Of a stretch of 64,000 nt of DNA, positions 10,879-21,018 are shown in pieces. The notes under the pieces are model-generated. The model was not told the origin of the DNA and searched no databases. It worked only from the letters and a program-made list of their open reading frames with translations. The stretch is from Fonsecaea monophora. Its lineage: Eukaryota > Ascomycota > Eurotiomycetes > Chaetothyriales > Herpotrichiellaceae. Each line of letters begins with the position of its first letter. Within the stretch, counting starts at the first letter, position 1. Location: contig NW_019173932.1 of NCBI RefSeq assembly GCF_001642475.1, forward strand, positions 806,001-870,000. Direction: 5' to 3'. The translations under genes and the position numbers were made by a program.

Positions 10879-13241
10879 ATGGCTAGGACATACACATTCT
10901 ACAACCTACGCATCATCCTGGTCCTGACCTTGGGCAGTCTTACCTTTGGGTATGGATTCTCCGTCATCTCAAACACCATAGGGCAGCCCGGCTTCATCCA
11001 ATACTTCAATCTCAAAGCCAACTCGGACTACACCAACGCCATCACCGGCACCATCAATGGCCTGTATTGTGCAGGAGCGCTGTTTGGGGCGCTGCATGTG
11101 GGCTGGATGTGCGAAGCCCGCGGCAGAAAGGAGACCATGTATTTAGGGTCGGCCGTCAACGTCGTGGGCGGTGCCCTCGAGACGGGCTCTGTCAACATGG
11201 CCATGTTCCTGGTTTCGCGCTTCATTTCGGGGTACGGGATCGGCATGATGGTGGTCTTGATCCCCATTATGCAATCTGAAATCTGTATATGTCCCTTCGC
11301 AACCAGATTCAGTGGGGTGTTGCTGCTAACGTGGACCATCCAGCACCTCCCAACGCGCGAGGCTTTCTCGTGGGTCAACACGGCACCTGGATTGTCTTTG
11401 GATACGCCATTGCCGGCTGGGTGGGCGCTGGGACGTATTACTCGTCGAACCTTTCCTTCCAATGGCGATTCCCCATTGCCTTGTCCATCATACCACCCCT
11501 TGCGTTGGCCATGTGCGGTCCCTGGATCCCGGAATCTCCTCGTTGGCGTAAGTCACCATTTTTTTGGGCACAAATGGCCTACCTGGCCGCCCAAACGCTC
11601 ACATTGGTCCCAACAGTGCTCACCCGAGACCGACGCGAGGAGGCCTGGAATATCGTCAGGCGGCTGCACGGTGGCGCAGCCGAGGACGAAGCAGGCCTCC
11701 AATATGCGCGCGAGGAATTCTACCAAATGACCGAGCAGGTGCGAGTAGACGCGGCCGCGTGGAAGCAGTGGGGATGGCGCGGCATGTTCACAAACAAGAC
11801 CTACCGGAAGCGCTTCTGGATGGGTTTCTTCATCCAGTATGCCGCACAATCGACGGGTGCCCAGGTGATCTACGGTAAGCTTTTCCGAGAGCCTAGCTTT
11901 TGAGAGAACAAGCAAAAACAAGGCTACACCGCGTCAAGTCTCAGCTTGCACTGACTCTTATGCTGGGTGGGATGGGTTTTGTCAGTATACATTGTATCCC
12001 TGTACCAGAATCTCGGACTCACCGGCGGGGTGCCCTTGATTTTGGGAGCAGCCTATGTCACCGTCGCGACCATTTCCAACTTCATTGGGGCGCTGCTCTT
12101 GGACAGAGTAGGACGAAAACCACTTCTGCGTAAGTGTTCCAACTCTCATCCTTCCTTCGGAGAAGGAGGGAAAAGATCCCCCTCTTCTTCTGTTGTGTGA
12201 CCCATCGGAATGGCAAAAGGGCTAAAAAGGGCGACGGTCGCTTAAAATATAGTCGCCGGCCTCACCGGATGCATGCTGTCGGTGTGCCTGGAAACCGCCA
12301 TGATAGCCGAGTATGCTGGTACCACCAACAAGGCCGGGCTGTCCATGGGGGTGTTCTTCTCTTTCTGCTTCATCAGCTTCTATGGAGGTGGCATCGATGT
12401 GGTGGGCTATGTGTATTGCTGTGAGTGATTCCCTTTTTTTTCTCTTTTCTCTTTTTCTTGTCCCACTTTCTCCTCACCTTCCATGCATGAAACCCCCCTC
12501 CCCGGCCGGCGCAGCCAGCAATAATAGAAGTCGGTGGTGCGACGAACGTGTGGTGCCCTGATCTGATCGGAGCGGGGCCGTAAGGCTTCTGCCGGCATCC
12601 CAGCGTGGTGGTCGGTAAGGCGGCCTTTTGTGAACCCATGGTAAGACTGTGGTGCGCGGCTGGGGGGAAACATTCCTCATCCTTTGTCATCTTTTTCTTT
12701 CGTCTCGCACGAGCCATATCGGAACTCGCAGCAAAAAAAAGGTTGCATCCCCCGGATTCCCGCTGACATGCATATTTTGGGCCGCATGAAAGCGGAGATC
12801 TTCCCTACCACCATCCGATCTCAGGGCGTGGCCTGGTCTCTCGCCGGGACATTTCTCTCGACGTTGGTGTATGTCGAGGCTGCGCCGACGGCCTTGGCAA
12901 ACATCAAATGGAAATACTATATCGTCTTCATCTGCCTGACCTTTGTCAACATCTGGATCTTTTACTTTTGGTGTCCCGAGGTAAGAAAAGAGACTTCATT
13001 CTCTTTTGACGAGGATGTTACTGATCCAACCAAATTTCTTTCAAAGACTCGAGGCAAGTCGCTGGAAGAGATCAATGCTTTGTTTGGTGACGAAGTGGTG
13101 GTACATTTTGCGGATGCGACCGAGACGCAGAGGCACGAGTTAACCGCAAAGGTATTGGCACAGGACGACAAACACGAGTTCGCCTCGGGGGGTGGAGCTA
13201 GCGTAGGAGAGGTGAGTACAAAGATGGCGTTGAAAGTCTAA
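10879..13241 (+). CDS. MFS sugar transporter (seven exons)
   Basis: Proton-coupled sugar carrier of the plasma membrane (Sugar_tr, PF00083), 520 aa, 12 predicted helices. Exons 10879-11284, 11344-11547, 11617-11874, 11986-12129, 12253-12420, 12793-12980, 13047-13241; introns 59, 69, 111, 123, 372 and 66 nt. Splices restore family motifs: MQSEI+SPPNARGFLVGQHG, PWIPESPRW+LLTRDRREEAW (PESPRWL signature), VIY+VYIVSLYQNLGLTGG, DRVGRKPLL (R-x-G-R-K), VYC+SEIFPTTIRSQG and CPE+TRGKSLEEINALFGD (PETKGKSLEEI signature). The ATG at 10879 (MARTYTFYNL) is where family members start; an upstream in-frame ATG at 10792 adds only leader-like sequence. The last intron is a multiple of three without stops, so unspliced message would add 22 residues. 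Sugar specificity cannot be read from sequence. Confidence 0.9.
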
Positions 13242-15076
13242 AATGGAACCAAGGAGGGGGGGCGTGTGGGTGGCACAAAATCTTTGAGAGAAGAGGGGAA
13301 CAGAGAAAGAGGGAGAAAAACTCCGATGGTGATGATGATGATGATGATGATGGCATGAGATTTCCATCATACCTCGCAGGGAGGCCGGGCAGACTTGTTA
13401 GAAGGGGTACATACGGAGTGTACGCACAAGTAGATGATAAAAAGCTTACAAAGTACCATCAAGGAGGCAGCAACCCCAGACATTTACCGAGTATCATCAT
13501 GATCGGATGATGCGCGAGCGGACAATCACACTTTTGGCAATCTGGATCTTGCCTCCCCCATCCTTGGAGTGGTGTGTGACCATGTTGTCGTACTCGTACC
13601 TTATCGGAATGTGGTCACGAGTGACGTAGCAGCGAGTCCGAGGAGCCCAGTGCTGTAGATGGTCGTTTCCAGCACCAGCACAGCACAAGATGAACAGGGG
13701 TCCAGCGGAAGCCTCAGGGAAGTAGTTTCGCTGGATCAGGGATTCTGGCAAGGCCGTGGCTGGGGCGGTTGCCAGGGAGGCTCAAATGATTGGCTGAGCG
13801 GAGCAGTGCCTTGTGGCTTGCATTAGGCTACGGATATTAATATCTCTGCTAAGACTCGGCTAGTTGACACTAGTGCCCCAAGCCCCGAGCATATCCGCCA
13901 CTCACAGCAACCCCTGAGGCTCAAACTCCACTTGTGCCAGATATGATTGGTCGATACTCCGTAGCCACCCCGGCTCCCCACTGCGCAGGTACATTGATCC
14001 AATTTCCCAGAGGGCAGCTAAACCTGCTATAGCCCAGATTTGCCCTGCCTCTTCTGGTACGAGGCCACGGTACAAGGGGCTAAACTGAGACATTGCGCCA
14101 TGCCAGGTCCCATGTCAATTAAACAAAAATCTACTCGTATCATCGAAGAAAGGAAAAAAAGTCACAATCCAAAAAAACCGACCCTTTTCTCTTTGGGTGT
14201 GAGGCGCAAATCGTGTCACCAACCAACCACCCCAGTAACTAGTACCAACGGTAACCTCCACCACCAAGCGTCACCTTCGACAAAAAGAGTGAAAAAAAGG
14301 TAGATGGCACTTTAGCGAGTATATGCCCATCACCAACCTCGCCCTTTTCTCTCTTGAAGCGAAACCCCCCCTTCTCTCTCATTCTCCTGCTTCAGCCAGA
14401 GTCTCTCGCTCGAACCTGCCTGCCTATTCTCCACACGGCCGTCAACTACGACATACTGGACATACTCTCGTTACTCAACCAGCCTGGCCTACCTACTCGG
14501 TACAGTACTATCTTAAGCTTGGGAAAAGCCCATTTCCTCCCAGCGGGTTATTCTTCGACTTTCCCTCCCGGAATTTCAGCCCACCCTTGGTTTCTTGACC
14601 AGAGAGGTGGTTTGTGTGTTGAACCTTTGGGAGTTGACGAAGAACCGAGTAACACCAAAACACGTTTTGCCTCGATGCTCTCTGAAACGAGATTGCGGGA
14701 TCGACTCGACTCTTAATTTAGTAGCCCTCTGTACAATTTTGGCCCCGGGCTGCCTCTCACGAGTACCGCCTCGCTGGATCAATTATTTGAACCGCTGTGC
14801 AAACAGGCCGCGCCCAAGACGCCACCAACCCGATAGCACAGACCCCCCTGGTGGATTCGATTATTATTCCTCTCAACGACATTATTCCCGAGCTCTTGTT
14901 GTCGCTGTAGCCCGGAGAGACAGACCCGGTCACTATCTTGTGTACCCCCCTTTCAACGGTCGAGCTGTTGTCTGTTGTTGTTTTCTACCTCTGTCGTCTT
15001 CTCTTCAGCATCGGTTCAACAGGTTGAACCTCGAAACAAACCTTTGTGGGTTCACGCCAGACAGGACGACACAACC
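13242..15076. other. Intergenic with a long 5' leader candidate
   Basis: 1.8 kb. Holds a (GAT)n microsatellite near 13324-13353 and pyrimidine-rich stretches at 14330-15076 likely to be the promoter and leader of the next gene. An 84-codon minus-strand frame at 13497-13751 has no recognisable domain and is not called. Confidence 0.5.
13324..13353. repeat. GAT trinucleotide microsatellite
   Basis: About eight near-perfect copies of GAT/TGA in the 3' flank of the sugar transporter. Confidence 0.85.
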
Positions 15077-16117
15077 ATGGCGTCGTCGTCGCAAGTTCCA
15101 GACATGTCTTCCATGCTATTGAACCTTCCCCCCGAGGTCAGGAATCTCATCTATAAATTCGCCTTTCAACAGTCGCAACCGCTAAGGCTGAGGTGTCCGT
15201 CGCAACGTCGACTTCGTCCATCGCGGCCCCCCAGAGACGACCCTCGTGGATTCTTGGATACCTGCCAGCTGATCCGGTCAGAGGCCATCACGTTATTCTA
15301 CAGTCTCAACGCGCTGGTCTTCCGGTCATCGGCAGACGCCCTGGCATTTCTGTCGGACCCGGATATCCATCCCCTAATCAAATCGTCGTTGACACACATC
15401 GCGGTCGATTTTGGCGACAGCACCGACGCCGACACAATCCTCAAGGACCACATCACTCTCGTCGACATCTGTGTCGGCGATCTCCCCCGGCTCAAGGTCC
15501 TAGAGACTCGCTTCTATGCCCGAACACTGGACGCCTGCTCATCCTCGCATTTCCGAACCTTGGCGCTCGCCTTTGACGGGCTTGATGCCGACATGAATGC
15601 ACCTCCTTCACCTCGCTCACCTCGCTCACCGCGGTCGCCTCGGTCACCCCGATCACCACGTGGCTCTCCTCGAAGCTCCATCTCCAGTGGCAGTTCGTCA
15701 CCTGTCTCGACGCCGGCGACAAGCGTGTGCTCGTCCCCTTGCTGGGAACCCGAACCCGAACCCGAGCTGGACATGTCAGCGATCCAAGCCGAAGTGCTGG
15801 AGCAGTACTGCTTCACGCCGTCGGCGGCCATTGCGTTTGCCAACTCGAAGCTGAAGTTCTCGGTCGCGGCCTCGTCCGAGAACTACCCGGGGGTCAAGCA
15901 CGACAAGCTCATCTGCTACAATTTCCGGATCGGGGTGGACGGCATCGCCAACGCCCTGGGCCCTGCCAAGGAGGCCGTCAGACAGCGAATCAGCCGCGTA
16001 GGCATGTTACCCCGGCAGATTAGCGAAATGTACGACACGGCTGCTGACGGCGGGTTCCACCGGCGAGTGCGCTCGACCATTGCCAACTGCGCCAGGATCG
16101 ACGTTGGGGTGTCGTGA
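15077..16117 (+). CDS. 2EXR/F-box-like protein with Ser-Pro-Arg tract
   Basis: Uncharacterised fungal protein, 346 aa, single exon. Residues ~15-30 read LNLPPEVRNLIYKFAF, the start of the 2EXR/F-box-like domain (PF20150 type) common in expanded Pezizomycotina families. The segment FLDTCQLIRSEAITLFYSLNALVF fits the same domain (typically LLRVCRQIRSEALPLFYS). A disordered insert at ~178-215 carries consecutive SPR triplets and a Ser-rich stretch, then EPEPEPEL. The C-terminal half is more ordered. The ATG at 15077 has an accATGg context; the frame opens 34 codons earlier, but that sequence is leader-like. Possible roles include substrate adaptor or protein binding; no partner is suggested by neighbours. 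Confidence 0.75.
   Translation: MASSSQVPDMSSMLLNLPPEVRNLIYKFAFQQSQPLRLRCPSQRRLRPSRPPRDDPRGFLDTCQLIRSEAITLFYSLNALVFRSSADALAFLSDPDIHPLIKSSLTHIAVDFGDSTDADTILKDHITLVDICVGDLPRLKVLETRFYARTLDACSSSHFRTLALAFDGLDADMNAPPSPRSPRSPRSPRSPRSPRGSPRSSISSGSSSPVSTPATSVCSSPCWEPEPEPELDMSAIQAEVLEQYCFTPSAAIAFANSKLKFSVAASSENYPGVKHDKLICYNFRIGVDGIANALGPAKEAVRQRISRVGMLPRQISEMYDTAADGGFHRRVRSTIANCARIDVGVS
15608..15676 (+). repeat. In-frame SPR tandem repeat
   Basis: About seven copies of a 9-nt unit (tcacctcgc and variants) encode repeated Ser-Pro-Arg inside the 2EXR-like gene. SPR/SP sites are typical targets of proline-directed or SR-type kinases (family knowledge; not shown here). Confidence 0.9.
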
Positions 16118-16840
16118 TTTGACCGGCAAGCAGGACTGCCTTGACCTGCTAGGCAGATCAAGGCAATAGGCATTCAGGCATTCGGCATCCTTTTTTTTTG
16201 CCAAATCTTCTGCTTGCCTCCCTCCTTGACTTTGTTAATTGGTGGGGAAAAACCTGTTTTGTGTGTGGATGATGGATCTCGGGGTTCTGCTTGCTTGCTT
16301 AGTCCCCTCTCACAAATTCATCATGGAGGAGGCAAACCTGAGAGACTCCATCAGTTTCCCACTTTTTCCAGTTGGATGGGCTTGCCATTGCCATGGGTTT
16401 CTGTTCGTGGTCAACAGAGACCGGGACCGGTACCGAGACCGAGACTGAGACCAAGTTTGCATTGACTTGATGTTCTCTTGCCATTCCAATTCATGGCAAG
16501 GCATGGCAACACTCAAGTCATTCACCCACCCGACCGACCAACAGAGAGACCCCACCCCCTCACCACCGCCCCTACCAGAGGGAACATATGACGAAGACGA
16601 AAGAAAAGCTACGAAAGCCAACGAAAACCCCAGAACCCGAAAAAAACGAAACGTGAACGAAGATTAGGCATGGGAGGGTAATGCACGGGGTGGATCACGG
16701 CGATCCGATCGGGAAGATTCTCAAAAAGAAAGAACAGATCCGTTTGACGAATCTTTGTTCCACGGGAGAGATCTTGTGTGGCCCATGTTTGTGTGCATTT
16801 TTTTCACACTCACACACAGACTCACACATACATGCCTCTT

Positions 16841-16869
16841 ATGCATGTATGCATGCATGCGTGCATGCA
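16841..16869. repeat. ATGC tetranucleotide repeat
   Basis: Imperfect ATGC/GCAT array of about seven units, preceded by ACAC-rich sequence. Confidence 0.85.
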
Positions 16870-17314
16870 GATACCCCCTTTCCCTTTTCCTTTCCTTTCC
16901 TTCCCTTTCCACAACCCTGCTTGTTGGACTGGACGGCCGTTGTTGTTACATACATACCCCATCACGAGCATTGTAATTTAATTTTTTTTTTACCTTACCC
17001 TTACCTTACTAGTTAGTTAGTACCCTTTGGTCGGTATCGCTGCTGACTTATTTTCACGACATGACGACCCCCCAAAAATATGAGTTATGATTATGAATTC
17101 CTGAAACCTTTTTACCTGTTGGTTCCTTGTTTTTGTTTTCCCACGTCGTGGTTTTTTTTTTTTTTTTGGTTGGTTTGGGGAGGAATAACTGGATAAAGGG
17201 ACACGGAGGCACAGGGTTGAATGGTCGAAGGGGGAGTAGGTGATATGTCATGTTGGGTTTTGTAATTGGTCTGGAGATATGCTAGCTACCTATGTACCTA
17301 CTGTACGTACCTTG

Positions 17315-17342
17315 ATAGGTAGATAGGTAGGTAGGTAGGTAC
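17315..17342. repeat. GGTA tetranucleotide repeat
   Basis: Seven GGTA/GATA units in tandem, followed by complementary ATCT units near 17350; could form a weak hairpin. Confidence 0.85.
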
Positions 17343-17573
17343 ATGCTGTATCTATCTACATATGAGGTGCTATGTACTGTGTAAATATACTGCTGCGCTG
17401 TCTCTGTGGTGTGCTGTACCTAATATGTATGTGGTCATGTATCTATTGTATCTATTGTGTGTACGTGTGTATGCGTCTGCGTATGTGAGCGTGTACGTAT
17501 CTCTCCCTCTCGTCCTTTGCTCAAGCAAAAACACACATGTGCACACACAAACAAAAAAAAAACCCTCCACATC

Positions 17574-17599
17574 ACAATCAATCAATCAATCAACCAATC
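17574..17599. repeat. AATC tetranucleotide repeat
   Basis: Five to six AATC units directly after an A-rich run. Confidence 0.8.
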
Positions 17600-17854
17600 T
17601 GGTGAAAACCTGGACAAAATCGCAAATTCTCATCCGGGCCAACGGCCAACGGCCAGCCAACCAGCCAGCCAGTCAGCCACCAGTCACAGGACCATTGGCC
17701 ATTGGCCACTGGCCAACGTTACTTGTTTCTTGGTTTCTTGGTTTCTCGTTACTCGTTACTCGTTACTTGTTACCTGTTCCTGATTACCAGGTACGTACTA
17801 TGTACTACTTAACTGGCCAGCCTCACCGCTTACCTTACCCTAGCTTACCCTTCG

Positions 17855-17888
17855 CGATCCGATCCGATCCGATCTGATCTGATCGATC
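17855..17888. repeat. GATCC/GATCT pentanucleotide repeat
   Basis: Six to seven units of GATCC changing to GATCT in the non-coding block. Confidence 0.85.
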
Positions 17889-18780
17889 CCGTTACCGAGT
17901 TTGCTCTTCGTGATCTTGTGGTCTGAAACGAAACAAGAACAGAGGGGTAACGTCCGTTAGCGGGGGAGAGGAGAAGGGGGGGGGCAAGCAGCAGGCAAAA
18001 CAAGCAAGCAAGGAAGCAAACGAGACGAGGAAGGCAGGCAAGCAAGCAAACACCCGTTGGGGGCTTGAGATTTGAAAAGTCTGGTTCGTGTCACTTGCCT
18101 GTTTTGGTAGGTTGGCAGGTAGGCAGCTATGTAACGACGAGGTATGTAGGTGGGTGGGTAGATAGGTGGTAGGAAGCAAAGTAGCTATGGATGTTTTGTT
18201 ATGTACATCGGTAACAACGGGTACACACCCTCCCCTCCTCCTCCACCTGTATACGAGATTGAGATTTGTTTGAAGACGTAAGCTTGTAGTAACATTTGGG
18301 AAACAGGAAAACACGAAACAAAATACACACAGACACAAACAACACACACACACGCACGCACGCGCGCATACACACATGGAAACAAACCAACCCAAAACCC
18401 CCCACCACCCACAAAGGATGTGTCTTTCTGAGGCTGACGTCGCGGGCTCGCTCAGGACCCAGATGGCGGGAACCCGCTTGTAGCTCTGCCTTGATCAAAC
18501 ATCAGACAAGATGGGGTGTCATGCGGCGCAGGGTGCATGGAGAGCCTCAGCGCATCGACCATAAATGACCCATGACCCAAACACTCTGTCTTCCAATTCT
18601 CCAAGTCTTCCGTTCCAGTCTCGACCATACCGAATACAAGTTCCAACCAGGCCAAAACCCCCCAGTCAGAAGCATTGTCCTGTACTGCCAGTGTCAGTGT
18701 CAGTGTCGACCTTCTCAGCATAGCCGTCTCTTTGCAAGTCGCAAACAATCAGCCCGACAATATTTGGCAAAAACGCAACA

Positions 18781-19005
18781 ATGTGCGAAACTATCCGAAT
18801 CCACCATCACTGTCCCAACGCGGGCTGCAAAGGCGCCATGATCACCAAGGACAACTTGTGCAAGCATGCCAAAAAGAACAAACCGTGCAAAGGGCACAGA
18901 CATCGCACCGTGGCCGGACAGACAAAAGACTGTGCTTCGCATCGCCGGCAAAAGTACGAGGGCCAGAGTGGAAGAGGCAACCCAACCTGGTGGGATGAAG
19001 TTTAA
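18781..19005 (+). CDS. Small Cys/His-rich hypothetical protein
   Basis: 74-aa basic protein starting MCETIRIHHHCPNAGCKGA. Cysteines at 2, 11, 16, 27, 36 and 51, plus an HHH cluster, K-rich spacers and a WW near the C-terminus, suggest a metal-binding or disulphide mini-domain. There is no hydrophobic signal peptide. Initiation context acaATGt is acceptable. Small proteins beginning MC-[ED]-T and rich in Cys/His are common, uncharacterised Pezizomycotina ORFs. No intron was needed. Support is compositional only; it could be a chance frame. Confidence 0.45.
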   Translation: MCETIRIHHHCPNAGCKGAMITKDNLCKHAKKNKPCKGHRHRTVAGQTKDCASHRRQKYEGQSGRGNPTWWDEV

Positions 19006-19226
19006 CAGGGAAGACGACTGTGGTCAGCGACCGAGGATCCGATAGTGGATATGGAGAGTTATGTCGCAAAGTCGGGGATCTCAGAAATACAGCTTTCCAC
19101 GTCGACGGTTGAGCCGGACGCATCTGGCCAGAAAGGCCACTCAGCTTTTTCAAGGTCGTATACCTGTCCCTTAGAGACAATTACACGCTGCCGGGTTGCA
19201 GCCAAGTGAAGACTCAATATAGCATA

Positions 19227-20048
19227 TCAGCGCTTGAAGTGCAGGATTTTGCTGAGCCGCGCCCAGGCAGCCTCCACTTCTTCCGGAACATCAACGTGAA
19301 CAATGAAGTCTTTTCCTTCTGGGCCATACCCGTTCTTGTCGTCTCGTATCCGAGGGATTTCCCCCATCAGGAGGTCAATGAAACGGTGGCTATCCCAAAG
19401 TGCGGAGGACTCAATACCTGATGTGTCTGCTGTGAGATGCAGCATACCTTTTTCATCTAGAGAAGCCAGAGGGATGAACGTCGGACAGGCGAGAAATTCA
19501 GGTGACGGCTCGACGCCTTGGTAAGTGTGCTGAAAGGCAGCCAGGGTGCGCAGCGACATTGTCGGCTCCTGGACGACGATACAAGACCTGGGTGCCGAGA
19601 TCGAATGTGCCTCGAGCACTCGGCGCGTTTCAATGGCATTGGCTCCACAATTGGTTGAATTGGCTTCAATAATGCATTTTATCTCACCCGACTTGATTCG
19701 TCCGTGGAGTTTGGGGTAATACCCGGAGAGAATCCGCTCATAGACGACAGCCTCGGGAAGCCCATCGATTTCGTCGGCCAGCCGACAGTATTGGTCATGG
19801 GCGCGAACAGCTTCATAGAGGAATCGTGTAGAGTGCCCAATTCCGCCGCAGATGACCAAGACTTTTGTAAGATCTGGACGCGCTTCCAGGGCTGAGAAGA
19901 CGTTGTCGGCAATGGGCAGGATCGCGTTGCCACAGAAGACAACGACATCCACGGCAGAGCAGGTGTGGAGCGAAGGGACTTGCAAGCAAGACAGATAGCG
20001 TGAGAGGGTGTTGATGTCCGCCACATCCGACTGAGAAAGGGCCACCAT
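19227..20048 (-). CDS. YdcF/DUF218-family protein
   Basis: 273-aa single-exon protein of the DUF218 / SanA-ElyC-YdcF superfamily (PF02698). Seen: the hydrophobic strand VDVVVFCGNAIL, then KVLVICGGIGHSTRFLYEAV (the Gly-rich GG-x-G-H-S nucleotide/SAM-binding-like loop), EAVVYERIL, IIEANSTNCGANAIETRRVL (the E-x-x-S-x-x-T/C-x-x-N signature) and CIVVQEPTMSLRTLAAF. E. coli YdcF is ~266 aa and reported to bind S-adenosylmethionine; the physiological reaction is unknown. No signal peptide, so probably cytosolic. A duplicated TCACGTGA element lies about 80-100 bp upstream of the ATG, so bHLH control is likely. The next gene, divergent dppV, begins almost 1 kb away. Confidence 0.85.
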   Translation of the reverse strand: MVALSQSDVADINTLSRYLSCLQVPSLHTCSAVDVVVFCGNAILPIADNVFSALEARPDLTKVLVICGGIGHSTRFLYEAVRAHDQYCRLADEIDGLPEAVVYERILSGYYPKLHGRIKSGEIKCIIEANSTNCGANAIETRRVLEAHSISAPRSCIVVQEPTMSLRTLAAFQHTYQGVEPSPEFLACPTFIPLASLDEKGMLHLTADTSGIESSALWDSHRFIDLLMGEIPRIRDDKNGYGPEGKDFIVHVDVPEEVEAAWARLSKILHFKR

Positions 20049-21018
20049 CGTGTTGGTCGATGCCCATCAAGGTGAGAGAAAGGACGATTGGCTCGGAAGC
20101 GGAAAATCTAAAGGCAGAAAACAGTGTATCACGTGATATCACGTGATAAGACACTCATTGTGCCAAGACATTGGCGCGTCGATCTCCTTCAAGCCTTGGC
20201 GGATGCTTCCATCACGCTTTCCTTCTCCAGTCATCCTCTCCGGGAGATTCCACTCGACTATCTCCCTCTTTTGATCCAGCGATTTCGTCTTCAGAAACCT
20301 GCGTCACGTCAGCTGGAAACTTCCTATCTGGTGCTATGTCTTTCGGCTACTTGATACAGGTTTGCTACTCAATCCCACCAAATCCCAATCTTGGCCATGG
20401 AGACACAATCGGGTCGATAAGCGCACGATGCAACTCTGCTCTGCACCACCCAAATGCCCAGATCAAAGCCAAGGTATCCGGAAGGCTTGGGATCTCTTGG
20501 TACCACCCAAAGCTTGATGGTTGTGACGGCTATACTTGGGCAGGAAGCTCGTCATTAGCTTCAGTTACAGCCAAGCTAATATCCCCAAACCAGATGCGAA
20601 CAAGATCTCCATCTTTTTTCTCTCCCATATATACATGAGGAAGGTGACAAGCCTCCAAAGGAATCGGGGTGCCAAAAGGTCCATCCCTGCACAATCCTTC
20701 CTGGCCCTTGTCTGAACACAAGCCCATGTCTCGCCACCACTGTCATTCCATGACCACTGTTGATGTAACTCTCTTTCTTATCGAGTGACCTGCTTTCTGA
20801 ACAATCCAAGTACTATCGGTGCCTGCCGTATGCAACATGGCTCATTGCTCGGGTAGATGCGGCAGGGGACCGCGGGTGGGGGAATGAAGAGGATGGGTTG
20901 ATGCATTTATCAAGCAGCGACCTTGCATTTCACCAGAAGTATTGCATTTAGCCTGACGTTCTCGCACGCGAGAGAAAGGAGGACACAACAACCGCTCTTT
21001 ACGACACAAGTTTCGGAA
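20049..21018. other. Divergent promoter region, DUF218 gene and dipeptidyl-peptidase V
   Basis: 970 bp. Holds the double E-box close to the DUF218 gene. The side facing the peptidase gene shows no element I can name, and no coding frame is convincing. Confidence 0.55.
20129..20146. promoter_or_regulatory. Tandem TCACGTGA E-boxes (one helical turn apart)
   Basis: TCACGTGA at 20129-20136 and again at 20139-20146, so centres are exactly 10 bp apart, embedded in a perfect 22-bp palindrome (20127-20148). CACGTG with flanking T/A is the Cbf1/Pho4/SREBP-type bHLH site. Position is 81-98 bp upstream of the DUF218 ATG. Confidence 0.7.

Larger units (their letters stand above)
16118..18780. other. Long microsatellite-rich non-coding block
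   Basis: 2.66 kb with no credible gene. It contains poly-T/poly-A runs (near 16192, 16981, 17152), ATGC, GGTA, AATC and GATCC/GATCT arrays, and a CA-rich stretch near 18318-18380. Open frames here are made of simple-sequence peptides. The last ~200 nt may be the leader of the small ORF at 18781. Confidence 0.7.

Noticed and set aside
13497..13751. 84-codon minus-strand frame in the 3' flank of the sugar transporter
   Set aside because: No recognised domain, no splice partners; length is within chance expectation.
16720..18500. Cys/His/Leu-rich frames across the microsatellite block
   Set aside because: They translate simple repeats such as CA, ATGC and GGTA; no codon bias or domain.
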